DNA of 64,000 bases from Flavobacterium limicola (GTDB lineage: Bacteria; Bacteroidota; Bacteroidia; Flavobacteriales; Flavobacteriaceae). A program made the translations under genes and the position numbers. The DNA lies in assembly GCF_003634755.1 (NCBI RefSeq), contig NZ_RBXA01000003.1, forward strand, positions 186,001-250,000, in the 5' to 3' direction. This document shows positions 15,114 to 23,254 of the stretch, in pieces (within the stretch, counting starts at the first letter, position 1; every line of letters begins with the position of its first letter). The notes below the pieces were generated by a model. That model made no database searches. It was given only the letters and a program-made list of their open reading frames with translations, and was not told the origin of the DNA.

Positions 15114-16547
15114 TCAACAAGCGTTAATCTTTAATCCGATTTTTGCGGCTCTTTTTAACATGTAATCATATGCTGCCTGATATTCATTAGGAATTTCTCC
15201 TTCTAAAATGGCTTCTTTTATGGCTTCTTTCAGCATTCCGATTTCTTTCGAAGGTTTTAGGTCAAAAATCTTCATGATTTCTTCTCCAGAAATTGGCGGT
15301 TGGAAATTACGAACCTGATCGCGCTCTTCTACTTCAACAATTTTCTTGCGGACGATTTCGAAATTATTATGGTATTTTTTGAATTTATTTGGGTTCTTGG
15401 TTGTGATATCTGCTTCACACAAAGTCATTAAATTCTCAACATCTTCGCCTGCGTCAAAAACCAAACGGCGCACCGCAGAATCCGTCACTGTATCTTGGGA
15501 TAAAACAATTGGACGGGAACTCATCATCACCATTTTTTGCACAAATTTCATTTTGTGATTCAATGGCATGTGCAAACGTTCAAATATTTTTTTTGCCATT
15601 TTTCCGCCCAGAAATTCATGTCCGTGAAAGGTCCAACCTTGTTTTTTATTAAAACGTTTCGTTGGCGCTTTTCCAATATCATGCAACAATGCTGACCACC
15701 GCAGCCAAACGTCATCCGTATGCGGACAAATATTATCAACAACTTCCAGCGTGTGATAGAAATTATTTTTATGTGTGTGGCCTTCAATTTCTTCAACTTG
15801 GTTCAGCGCGGTCAACTCAGGAAGAATAATATCTAAAAGTCCGGTTTTGAATAATAACAAAAATCCAACAGACGGTTTATCTGTCGAAAGTATTTTATTC
15901 AATTCATCAACAATGCGTTCTCCGGAAATGATTTTAATGCGCTCTGCGTTTTTTGCGATTGATTCCAATGAATTTCCTTCAATTTCAAAACCCAGTTGGT
16001 TCGCAAAACGAATGCCTCGCAACATACGCAACGGATCATCAGAAAAAGTAATATCTGGATCCAAAGGTGTTCTGATTATTTTGTTTTTTAAATCCTCCAA
16101 ACCATTAAATGGATCAGATAATTCTCCGAAATTTTCAACATTTAAAGATAAAGCCAAAGCGTTTATGGTGAAATCACGACGGTTTTGGTCGTCTTCTAAT
16201 GTTCCGTTTTCTACGACAGGATTCCTGCTTTCAAAATGATAGGATTCTTTTCTGGCGCCAACAAACTCAATTTCGGTGTCTTCAAAACGCAACATAGCTG
16301 TTCCGTAAGTTTTGAAAACTTGAACTTTAGGTTTATTAGGAAGTAATTGAGAAACTTTTAAAGCCAATTCGATTCCGCTGCCAACTGCAACAATATCTAT
16401 GTCTTTTTTAAAGTCTCTTTTCAAAAGTAAATCTCTGACAAAGCCACCAATTACATAACTGTCAACGTTAAGTTCTTGTGAGGCTTGAGAGATGACTTCG
16501 AAAATTTTATTATTTAAGGCTTCTTTATATGAAGTTTTAATGCTCAT
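15114..16547 (-). CDS. CCA tRNA nucleotidyltransferase / poly(A) polymerase family with HD domain
   Basis: The 477-residue protein has the class II nucleotidyltransferase head: VIGGFVRDLLL (about 32-42), catalytic DIDIVAVG (about 49-56), and the RRDFTINALAL motif (about 123-133). It also has the RNA-binding neck, and a C-terminal HD domain with HNNF..H-type and LLHDIGKAPTKRF motifs (about 250-310). It probably adds CCA to tRNA 3' ends, with the HD part giving phosphohydrolase activity. It could instead be a poly(A) polymerase; the motifs alone do not fully separate these. The neighbour downstream is heme A synthase, and the tsaC-like gene lies upstream on the same strand. Confidence 0.92.
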   Translation of the reverse strand: MSIKTSYKEALNNKIFEVISQASQELNVDSYVIGGFVRDLLLKRDFKKDIDIVAVGSGIELALKVSQLLPNKPKVQVFKTYGTAMLRFEDTEIEFVGARKESYHFESRNPVVENGTLEDDQNRRDFTINALALSLNVENFGELSDPFNGLEDLKNKIIRTPLDPDITFSDDPLRMLRGIRFANQLGFEIEGNSLESIAKNAERIKIISGERIVDELNKILSTDKPSVGFLLLFKTGLLDIILPELTALNQVEEIEGHTHKNNFYHTLEVVDNICPHTDDVWLRWSALLHDIGKAPTKRFNKKQGWTFHGHEFLGGKMAKKIFERLHMPLNHKMKFVQKMVMMSSRPIVLSQDTVTDSAVRRLVFDAGEDVENLMTLCEADITTKNPNKFKKYHNNFEIVRKKIVEVEERDQVRNFQPPISGEEIMKIFDLKPSKEIGMLKEAIKEAILEGEIPNEYQAAYDYMLKRAAKIGLKINAC

Positions 16548-16614
16548 TTTAAAAATGTTTAAAGTTTAAAGTCTAAAGTTGCTAAACTGAAAACTAGAAA
16601 CTGAATACTGCAAA

Positions 16615-17184
16615 CTATTTCCGAATCACTTTTACCTGAGAATCGCTCGTCAATTTTATGATTGTCGAAGGTTTACCTGCGATTTTTTCACGATGCAAAT
16701 TTACAACATAGTCCACACCTTTTATAATTTCCGGACTAATATCTTTGAAGGCAATAGGAGTAGGCTGTCCGGAGATATTTGCAGATGTTGAAACCAATGG
16801 TTTTTTCATTTTCTCCATCAACTTAAAACAAAAAGGCTCTTTTACAATACGGATTCCCAATGAGTTGTCACCTGAAACTAAATTTGGAGCTACATTTCTT
16901 GGTTTGTCTAAGATTATGGTCGTTGGTTTTTCGGATAAATCAATGATTTGCCAGGCTACTTCAGGAATGTCTTTGAAAACATTGTACATCATTTTTTCAC
17001 CGTTCATCAAAACAATCATGCTTTGCGTTTCGGCTCTTTGCTTGAGTTTGTATATTTTGGCAACAGCCTCAGGATTTGTGGCATCACAACCAATTCCCCA
17101 AACCGTGTCCGTAGGATAGAGAATGATTCCGCCTTCTTTTATGACTTCGTAGGCTCTGTGAACTTCTTCGTTGATGTTTTCCAT
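16615..17184 (-). CDS. L-threonylcarbamoyladenylate synthase (Sua5/YciO/YrdC family)
   Basis: The 189-residue enzyme makes threonylcarbamoyl-AMP from Thr, bicarbonate and ATP, the first step of t6A formation on ANN-decoding tRNAs. Conserved segments are GGIILYPTDTVWGIGCDA (18-35), the KLKQRAETQSMIVLM loop (about 46-60), and SLGIRIVKEPF with PLVSTSANISGQPTP (about 130-144). It lacks the extra C-terminal Sua5 domain, so it is TsaC-like in length. It sits upstream of the CCA-type gene on the same strand, making a tRNA-maturation pair separated by a short AT-rich gap. Confidence 0.94.
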   Translation of the reverse strand: MENINEEVHRAYEVIKEGGIILYPTDTVWGIGCDATNPEAVAKIYKLKQRAETQSMIVLMNGEKMMYNVFKDIPEVAWQIIDLSEKPTTIILDKPRNVAPNLVSGDNSLGIRIVKEPFCFKLMEKMKKPLVSTSANISGQPTPIAFKDISPEIIKGVDYVVNLHREKIAGKPSTIIKLTSDSQVKVIRK

Positions 17185-17215
17185 ATTTTTATATCTAGAA
17201 TATAAGGTATAGTTT

Positions 17216-17223
17216 TATATTTG
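17216..17223 (+). promoter_or_regulatory. -7 box TATATTTG of the glycan cluster
   Basis: Exact TAnnTTTG match, 20 bases before the ATG at 17244. It is a likely start point for the two-gene unit 17244-19135. Confidence 0.5.
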
Positions 17224-17243
17224 CAAATAAACGAATAAAAATT

Positions 17244-18344
17244 ATGAAAATACTACACATTTCAGGGGCAAAAAGTTGGGGAGGTAACGAACAGCAAATG
17301 ATTGATTTAATTCCGGAACTATCTAAACTCGGAATCAAAAATGTAGTTTTTGGGGTTGGAAATTCTTTACTTCACAATGAATGTGAGATTCAAGATATTC
17401 CTTTTATACAAGCAAAAAAAAATAAGCTTAATAAATTCGCGAATTATGTTTACCTAAAAAATATAGTAAGGGAGATAAAACCGGATTTGATTCACTTGCA
17501 TACCAGCGATTCACTTACTGTTTTTACGATTTCGGATTTGTTGTTCAGACTAAAAACAAAGGCTGTATTTTCTAAAAAAGGTATGGGTAGTAGCAGCAGT
17601 TTTTTGAGTAAATTTAAATACAATTATAAAAATATTGATACCGTTATTTGTGTTTCTGAAGCTGTAAAAAAATCATTTTCAAGCACTATGACTAAAAAGA
17701 ATATCCCTAAATTGATGGTGGTTTATGACGGAATTAATTTAAACAGAAGCAGTAATGAAAAGGGATTAAATGTCAGAAAACAGTTTTGTATAAATGAAGA
17801 TAAAATTATTATTGGAAATATAGCAAATCATGTGAAGGCTAAAGATTTGTTTACGTTGATTAGAGCGCTTAACTATTTAGTGAACTATTTAGATTTAAAA
17901 AATATTCATTTGCTACAAATTGGTGAGTTTTCTAATAAATTGACTCCTGAGATTAAAAGTTTAATTTTGGAATTGAAACTAGAGGGTTATATTACCTTAG
18001 CGGATTTCCAGTCTCATGCTTTGGATTTTCTTGACCAGTTTGATTTGTATGTGATGAGTTCGGAAAGAGAGGGGCTTCCCCTTACAATTTTTGAAGCTTT
18101 CTTAAAGAAAACCCCTGTTGTTAGTACTAATGCAGGAGGAATTCCTGAAGCAATAACCCATGATTTTAATGGTTATTTGTGTGAGGTAAGAGATTTTAAA
18201 AATTTAGCAAAAAATATCCATCAATTATTGAGAAATAAAGAAAAGAAACAGGAGTTTGCGAATAGATCGTATGAACTTTTTTTTGAAAAATTCACGGCAG
18301 AAAAATCAGCTAAAAATTTATTGAAAATCTATCAAAAAAAATAG
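17244..18344 (+). CDS. glycosyltransferase family 4 (GT-B)
   Basis: The 366-residue protein has the N-terminal GGNEQQMIDL sugar-acceptor loop (about 14-23) and a Rossmann-type C-terminal half. That half carries the retaining GT4 EX7E motif EREGLPLTIFE (about 276-286) and the VSTNAGGIPEAI nucleotide-sugar segment. It transfers a sugar from a nucleotide donor to a lipid-linked or LPS-core acceptor on the cytoplasmic face; the exact sugar is unknown. It opens the glycan cluster and is followed after 5 bases by a GT2 gene, so the two are co-transcribed. Confidence 0.93.
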   Translation: MKILHISGAKSWGGNEQQMIDLIPELSKLGIKNVVFGVGNSLLHNECEIQDIPFIQAKKNKLNKFANYVYLKNIVREIKPDLIHLHTSDSLTVFTISDLLFRLKTKAVFSKKGMGSSSSFLSKFKYNYKNIDTVICVSEAVKKSFSSTMTKKNIPKLMVVYDGINLNRSSNEKGLNVRKQFCINEDKIIIGNIANHVKAKDLFTLIRALNYLVNYLDLKNIHLLQIGEFSNKLTPEIKSLILELKLEGYITLADFQSHALDFLDQFDLYVMSSEREGLPLTIFEAFLKKTPVVSTNAGGIPEAITHDFNGYLCEVRDFKNLAKNIHQLLRNKEKKQEFANRSYELFFEKFTAEKSAKNLLKIYQKK

Positions 18345-18349
18345 AAGTA

Positions 18350-19135
18350 ATGAGAACAGCATTATTAATATCGACTTATAACTGGCCAGAAGCAATCGAA
18401 TTGGTTCTAAACAGTGCTTTGGCACAATCCGTTTTTTTTACTGAAATTATTATTGCGGATGATGGTTCAAATGAAGATACAAAACAACTTATAGAACAGT
18501 TTCAACAAAAAACGGATATGCCAATACACCATATTTGGCAAGAAGATTTAGGTTTTAGAAAATCAAAAATTTTAAATAAGGCTATTGCACAAACTACTGC
18601 AGATTACATAATTCAGGTTGATGGTGATTGTATTATGCATGAAAATTTTGTCGAAGATCATGTAAAAGCAGCTCAAAAGGGAGTTTATTTATACGGGTCT
18701 AGGGTTAATATTTTGCCAAATTTTGTAGCAGATATTTTTGCCAAAAAGCAAATTAATTTTAACTTCTTTTCAAAGCAAATTAAAAATAAAACTAGAAGTT
18801 TACATATTCCTTTTCTATCGAAATTTTATAAAATTCATGATGGGATTTCTAAGAAATTTAGGGGTTGCAATGTCTCATATTGGCGTGATGATTTTATTGT
18901 AATTAATGGTTACAATGAAGATTTTGAAGGTTGGGGAAGAGAAGACTCTGATTTAGTTATTCGTATGGGTAATAACGGAGTCAAAGCAAAAAGAATACGA
19001 TATGCTGGAATTGTATTTCATATTCATCATAAAATTAATTCAAAACAGAATTTTGAGTTAAATGATAAAATACAAAATGAAACGATTTTAAAAAAAACGA
19101 TTAGAGTTGTTAAGGGTATTGATCAGTATTTATAA
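18350..19135 (+). CDS. glycosyltransferase family 2 with galactosyltransferase-like C-terminal domain
   Basis: The 261-residue GT-A enzyme begins with LLISTYNWPEAIELVL and has IIADDGS (about 34-40), the QEDLGFRKSKILN acceptor loop (about 63-75) and the metal-binding DGD (QVDGDCIM, about 93-100). The C-terminal 7C-like region has GCNVSYWRDDFIVINGY and the GWGREDSDL motif (about 200-208) that supplies the catalytic acid. It is intact, in contrast to the copy at 21676. It is probably co-transcribed with the GT4 gene 5 bases upstream. Confidence 0.93.
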   Translation: MRTALLISTYNWPEAIELVLNSALAQSVFFTEIIIADDGSNEDTKQLIEQFQQKTDMPIHHIWQEDLGFRKSKILNKAIAQTTADYIIQVDGDCIMHENFVEDHVKAAQKGVYLYGSRVNILPNFVADIFAKKQINFNFFSKQIKNKTRSLHIPFLSKFYKIHDGISKKFRGCNVSYWRDDFIVINGYNEDFEGWGREDSDLVIRMGNNGVKAKRIRYAGIVFHIHHKINSKQNFELNDKIQNETILKKTIRVVKGIDQYL

Positions 19136-19343
19136 TAAAATTCAATTTTTAGAAAATAAATTATACAATGATAATTCTCAAAATTGTTCTAATAAAATGT
19201 AATAATAGCTTTTATTCTAATCTTTTACTAAATATATATTTAAAATTTCCCTTAACGTAATTTTAGATAGTACTGAAAATTTTAAGTGAAAACGAATTTT
19301 ATTTGGTTATGGCAAAATATATTATTTCCGTTTATTAGTTTAA

Positions 19344-20099
19344 TTACTCGATTTTTCTATACATCATCCAAAGTTGCAAGTACCGTTTAAATACTGCAAA
19401 CGAATGAACATAAGCTAAAATGAAGCCCTCTTTTTTATCTAAAAAGCCTAATCTATATATATACTGCCACCAAAAACGGTAATTTGGACGGATAAAAAAA
19501 TGATATAAATTAGGTCGTATATTTTTTAGATACAGAGTTTCTGCTTGAAGTTGACTATATAAGTTTAGTTTTTCATTGTATTTATCAAAACTTTTATAAC
19601 TGTAATGATTGACACGATTTTTTAAGAAACCTATTTTACCTTTCGTTTTGATTGACTCATGGACCAGATTACCGTTATAGGAACAATTTTTTTTGTTGAA
19701 TATTTTAATGGATTTGTCACTCTGCCATCCACCATGTTTAATTTGTTTTCCTAGAAAAAAAAAATTTCTATTTATATAATATGCTACAAAATCGTTTTGT
19801 AATGAAATTGTAGAGACAATTTCTTTTCCTAGTTCCGGAGTGATAATTTCGTCTAAGTCGAAAAAAATTACCCAATCATTTTTAGCTTGTTCAACGGCAA
19901 AATTTCTTTGTTTTGAAAAATCATCGAAATTTCTTTGGATTACCTTCACACCAAGTTCTTTAGCTATTGCAACTGTGGCATCCGTACTATTCGAATCTAT
20001 AAAAATAATTTCATCGGCAAAAGATAAACTTTGGATATATCTTTTCACGTTATCTTCTTCGTTTAATGTGATTGCTAATGCAGTTATTTTTGGTTCCAA
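19344..20099 (-). CDS. glycosyltransferase family 2 (WaaE/KdtX-like)
   Basis: The 251-residue enzyme belongs to the WaaE-type GT2 group: ITALAITLNEEDNVKRYI at the N-terminus, IIFIDSNSTDAT (about 32-43), the QRNFDDFSKQRNFAVE motif (about 57-72), the DLDE metal site (IFFDLDEII), and KNRVNHYSYKSFDKY near 165. Such enzymes usually add a core sugar to LPS or a glycan lipid. The start is a TTG at 20099; no in-frame ATG lies upstream before a stop codon. It is paralogous to the gene at 20883-21620. It runs opposite to the units on each side. Confidence 0.9.
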   Translation of the reverse strand: MEPKITALAITLNEEDNVKRYIQSLSFADEIIFIDSNSTDATVAIAKELGVKVIQRNFDDFSKQRNFAVEQAKNDWVIFFDLDEIITPELGKEIVSTISLQNDFVAYYINRNFFFLGKQIKHGGWQSDKSIKIFNKKNCSYNGNLVHESIKTKGKIGFLKNRVNHYSYKSFDKYNEKLNLYSQLQAETLYLKNIRPNLYHFFIRPNYRFWWQYIYRLGFLDKKEGFILAYVHSFAVFKRYLQLWMMYRKIE

Positions 20100-20168
20100 A
20101 TTATTTTGATTTCTATTTTAAGGTATATTCAAAGCAAATGTAATAATTTTACATTTATTTACTAAATT

Positions 20169-20176
20169 TAAATTTG
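20169..20176 (+). promoter_or_regulatory. -7 box TAAATTTG abutting the deacetylase start codon
   Basis: Exact TAnnTTTG match whose last base is 4 bases before the ATG at 20181. Transcription would begin at or just after the start codon, so the mRNA would be leaderless, or the true start is an internal codon. Confidence 0.5.
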
Positions 20177-20180
20177 TATA

Positions 20181-20891
20181 ATGACTCGATTACCCATTTT
20201 AATGTATCATAATATTTCTAACATTGAGCAGGTTAGTAGTGGACTTACTATTTCTGTACAAAAGCTAGAAAGACAGCTTTGTCATTTAGCTGAAAGTGGT
20301 TTTACCACTTTTCACCTTTCTGAATTAGAAAATTTGACTGCCATTCCTCGAAAAAGTATTGTTATCACCTTTGATGATGTGACTGATAATCAGTTTATTT
20401 ATGCAGTTCCTTTGCTTGAAAAATACAATTTGAAAGCTACTTTTTTTATTCCTTTTGGTTATATTGGAAAAACCGATTTATGGAATGAAGGCAAAGAGCC
20501 AATAATGACAATGCAAAAACTGCAAAGTTTAGGCACTTGGATTGAGTTGGGATTACATTCCTATGCACATAAAAAATATGAAACTTTAACAGAGACTCAA
20601 ATTAATGAAGATTTCGAAAAATGTTTTAAGATTATTGAAGAAAATGATTTAAAAGTTTATAATGCTGTAGCTTATCCCTATGGTAATTTTCCTAAAAAAG
20701 AGCCTAAGAAAACATTGTTTAAATCAGTTTTGGGACAAAATAATATTAAAATGGGATTGAGAATAGGAAATAAAATCAATAAATTTCCCTTTAAAAATCC
20801 TTTTGAAATCATGCGAATTGATATAAAGGGAGAGGAAAATCTATTGAAATTCAAATTGAAACTGCGTTTTGGTAAATTGAAATTATTTTAA
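20181..20891 (+). CDS. polysaccharide deacetylase family protein
   Basis: The 236-residue NodB-homology protein has motif 1 IVITFDDVTDN (about 55-65, TFDD with the catalytic base and metal Asp), the metal-binding HSYAHKKYETL (about 121-131, H-x-x-x-H), and AYPYGNFP (about 168-175). No signal peptide is visible, which is unusual for an envelope-acting deacetylase, although some act on cytoplasmic lipid-linked sugars. It probably removes an N- or O-acetyl group from a glycan. Its stop overlaps the stop of the convergent gene downstream by 9 bases inside a perfect hairpin. Confidence 0.9.
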   Translation: MTRLPILMYHNISNIEQVSSGLTISVQKLERQLCHLAESGFTTFHLSELENLTAIPRKSIVITFDDVTDNQFIYAVPLLEKYNLKATFFIPFGYIGKTDLWNEGKEPIMTMQKLQSLGTWIELGLHSYAHKKYETLTETQINEDFEKCFKIIEENDLKVYNAVAYPYGNFPKKEPKKTLFKSVLGQNNIKMGLRIGNKINKFPFKNPFEIMRIDIKGEENLLKFKLKLRFGKLKLF

Positions 20892-20914
20892 TCCTTTTTG
20901 GATTAAAATAATTT
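20880..20914. terminator. hairpin containing both stop codons of convergent genes
   Basis: A 15-bp perfect stem (AAATTATTTTAATCC at 20880-20894 with its complement at 20900-20914) has a 5-base T loop. The deacetylase TAA (20889-20891) and the opposite gene's TAA (20883-20885) both lie in the left arm. Confidence 0.6.
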
Positions 20915-21620
20915 TAACATATCTAGAAAAAACACCGTAGGCATTTATGCTAGCCAAAGCTAATCCGGGAACACCATCCATAAAGCCTCTCTTTAAAACA
21001 TAAGAAGAAAAAAAACGATAAAAAGGTTTGAAGATTAAATGGAAATAAGTTGCTTTTTTTCCTCTTTCATAAGATGTTTTCGCTTGAAACCAAGCATATG
21101 AATCTTTTTTCTGTAATAAATGGGATAATCCTTTATAGGTATAGTGGATCATGAAATTTTTTAGAGTACCAATACTTCCTTCAACAACTAATTTCTCATG
21201 GACATCACCAGTAAATTTGATATTTTTATTTTTAACTAGCCTGATTACTCGATCTACTTTGTGGTATAAAAAACGATTCATGTAAAAATGAGGAAAACTG
21301 ATTTTATAACCGGAGTGTTTTCCATTTTTAATCACTGATAAAATCTCTAGTTTAAGTTTTTTGCTTACCCTTTCGTCTCCATCGAGAAATAAAATCCAAT
21401 TCCCTTTTGCAGAAGAGATAGCATAATTTTTTTGATTGGAAAAATTGTCAAATTTTCTTTCTAAAACAATGCAACCTAAACTAAGCGCTTTTTCTCTGGT
21501 ACCATCGGTGCTGTAGGAGTCTATTACGATTATTTCATCTGCAAAGGCTACCGATTTAATGGCGTCTTCGATGTAGTCAATCTCGTTATATGTGGGGATT
21601 ATTATGGAAAGGGTGTTCAT
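20883..21620 (-). CDS. glycosyltransferase family 2 (WaaE/KdtX-like, second copy)
   Basis: The 245-residue paralogue of the gene at 19344 begins LSIIIPTYNEIDYIEDAI and carries IIVIDSYSTDGT (about 31-42), LERKFDNFSNQKNYAI, and the DGDE metal site (ILFLDGDERV, about 76-85). It also has FTGDVHEKLVVEG and the basic KNFMIHYTYKGLSHLLQKKDSY region near 160. It probably adds a core or O-unit sugar. A TAAATTTG -7 box at 21641-21648 supports its ATG. The promoter region is shared with the divergent gene at 21676. Confidence 0.92.
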   Translation of the reverse strand: MNTLSIIIPTYNEIDYIEDAIKSVAFADEIIVIDSYSTDGTREKALSLGCIVLERKFDNFSNQKNYAISSAKGNWILFLDGDERVSKKLKLEILSVIKNGKHSGYKISFPHFYMNRFLYHKVDRVIRLVKNKNIKFTGDVHEKLVVEGSIGTLKNFMIHYTYKGLSHLLQKKDSYAWFQAKTSYERGKKATYFHLIFKPFYRFFSSYVLKRGFMDGVPGLALASINAYGVFSRYVKIILIQKGLK

Positions 21621-21640
21621 TATTTTTAATTGTAAAAATA

Positions 21641-21648
21641 CAAATTTA
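21641..21648 (-). promoter_or_regulatory. -7 box TAAATTTG of the second WaaE-like gene
   Basis: Exact TAnnTTTG match on the minus strand, 20 bases before the ATG at 21620. Confidence 0.5.
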
Positions 21649-21660
21649 CTAAAATAAGGT

Positions 21661-21668
21661 TACCTTTG
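21661..21668 (+). promoter_or_regulatory. -7 box TACCTTTG just before the degenerate GT2 gene
   Basis: Exact TAnnTTTG match ending 7 bases before the ATG at 21676, so the transcript would have almost no leader. Confidence 0.5.
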
Positions 21669-21675
21669 GGGCATT

Positions 21676-22365
21676 ATGCAAAAGAATGTTTCAGTTATAT
21701 TATCGACTCCGATTTCTTCCGAAAGCCTTAAAAAAGTGCTTTTGGGTTATAATGCTCAGACTTATAGGAATTTTGAAGTAATCATTGCTGTTGCTTCTAC
21801 TAGCAATGAAATTAATAACCTTATTGATGCAATAAGAGATGAAGTTTTTTATACAATAAAACAATTTTCGTCAAATATAAATGATTGTCTTTTTATTAAT
21901 GCAATAGCTACGAATTACATTGTTTTTGCAAATGGCAATAGTATTCCAAGATTTGATTTTATAGAACAGCATGTTAAAAACAGAGAAGAAGGTTTTTTTC
22001 TTTCTGGGGAGTATAATAGTATTTCACAAGAAATTTTTGAAAAAATAAGTGAAGAGAATATTAATTCTGGAGATTGTTTTGAATTGTCTTGGCTCAAGAG
22101 AAATGGAAATAAAAATATTTTTTTAGATGTATTTAGATATTCTAAAGGATTATTGGGTTCATTTTTAAATATGCTATTTAAAGTCAATGTGAAACTCAAT
22201 GTAGAGAATTCTTCTGTTTGGAAAGATGATTTAATTTTGATTTTGCAACATAAGAACAATTTGTTAGATGTTGCTTTTTTTCAGGAGTTAACATCGATAT
22301 TGAGAGCAAATAATATAAAAGGAAGGCAAATCAAGTATTCTGCTATTTTGCTTCAACAGAAGTAA
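21676..22365 (+). CDS. degenerate GT2 paralogue, probably without glycosyltransferase activity
   Basis: The 229-residue protein aligns over its length with the intact GT2 at 22435 (shared VSVILST, KVLLGYNAQTY, IPRFDF, FFLSG, INSGDCFELSWLK). Every catalytic element is lost. The DDG of the donor site is V39-A40-S41, the HEDLGYRR acceptor loop is absent, and the DGDC metal site is N86-G87-N88-S89. The C-terminal GGPDREFGERL region is replaced by unrelated sequence. The frame is open from ATG to stop, so it is not a simple pseudogene. It may be a non-catalytic partner of the neighbouring enzyme. It lies 69 bases upstream of the intact copy. Confidence 0.8.
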   Translation: MQKNVSVILSTPISSESLKKVLLGYNAQTYRNFEVIIAVASTSNEINNLIDAIRDEVFYTIKQFSSNINDCLFINAIATNYIVFANGNSIPRFDFIEQHVKNREEGFFLSGEYNSISQEIFEKISEENINSGDCFELSWLKRNGNKNIFLDVFRYSKGLLGSFLNMLFKVNVKLNVENSSVWKDDLILILQHKNNLLDVAFFQELTSILRANNIKGRQIKYSAILLQQK

Positions 22366-22434
22366 GAATTAAAAAAAGAATGCTATGTTGTTCTTGTAAG
22401 ATTTAATATTAATTATTTTGAAGTTTAATAAAAT

Positions 22435-23253
22435 ATGAAAATATCGGTGATTGTCAGTACATATAACGCTGAAGAATGGTTGGAGAAAGTACTCATCGGC
22501 TACAGTGTTCAAACGTATAAGGATTTTGAACTTATAATTGCTGATGATGGTTCACGGGCGAGTACAAAGGAGTTGATTGATAATTATTCTTTAAATTATC
22601 CCGTGCACATACGACATTTGTGGCATGAAGATTTAGGCTATAGACGCCAGGAATTATTAAATATAGCAATTAGTGAAGCTTCTCATGAGTATATTTTAAT
22701 GACCGATGGTGACTGCATACCTCGTAAAGATTTTGTGGAAGTTCACGCTAAATATGCCGAAAAAGGAAGATTTCTATCTGGTGGATATTGTAAGCTTTCG
22801 ATGAAGACGAGTAAACATATTTCAAAAGATGATATTATTTCCGGAAAATGTTTTGATGTGAAATGGTTAAAATCTGTCGATAAATTAGGTTTTTCCAATA
22901 CACTAAAGTTGGGTGTGAATAAATTGATTGGAGATATTCTAGATTTGATTTCACCTACAATACCATCTTTCAATAACTGTAATTCCTCAGGTTTTAAAGA
23001 AGATATGATTGCTATAAATGGTTATGATGAGCGAATGAAATATGGTGGTCCCGACAGAGAATTTGGGGAACGTCTTGAAAATTTTGGTGTAAAAGGAAAA
23101 CAAATCCGTCATAAATCTATAGTTTTACATTTAGATCATTCACGCGGTTATAAAACACCGGAATCGTTAGCGGCAAATTTAGCTATCCGAAAAGAAGTGA
23201 GACAAAATAGAATAAAATGGACTCCATTCGGTATCCAGAAATCTGAAAAGTAA
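22435..23253 (+). CDS. glycosyltransferase family 2
   Basis: The 272-residue GT-A enzyme has an intact active site: ISVIVSTYNAEEWLEKVL at the start, ADDGS (36-40), WHEDLGYRRQE (63-73), metal-binding TDGDCIPR (90-97), NCNSSGFKEDMIAINGYDE near 190, and the acid-base segment YGGPDREFGERLE. It probably transfers a sugar to a growing LPS-core or glycan-lipid acceptor. It is followed after one base by the epimerase gene, so the donor sugar may be made by that enzyme. It is the catalytic paralogue of the degenerate copy upstream. Confidence 0.93.
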   Translation: MKISVIVSTYNAEEWLEKVLIGYSVQTYKDFELIIADDGSRASTKELIDNYSLNYPVHIRHLWHEDLGYRRQELLNIAISEASHEYILMTDGDCIPRKDFVEVHAKYAEKGRFLSGGYCKLSMKTSKHISKDDIISGKCFDVKWLKSVDKLGFSNTLKLGVNKLIGDILDLISPTIPSFNNCNSSGFKEDMIAINGYDERMKYGGPDREFGERLENFGVKGKQIRHKSIVLHLDHSRGYKTPESLAANLAIRKEVRQNRIKWTPFGIQKSEK

Positions 23254-23254
23254 T

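Noticed and set aside
15775..16239. 154-codon open frame antisense to the CCA-type nucleotidyltransferase gene
   Set aside because: Shadow of a well-conserved coding region with no independent support.
19136..19343. Short ATG-initiated frame of about 30 codons in the gap between convergent GT2 genes
   Set aside because: Too short, AT-rich composition with no promoter, and no recognisable sequence.
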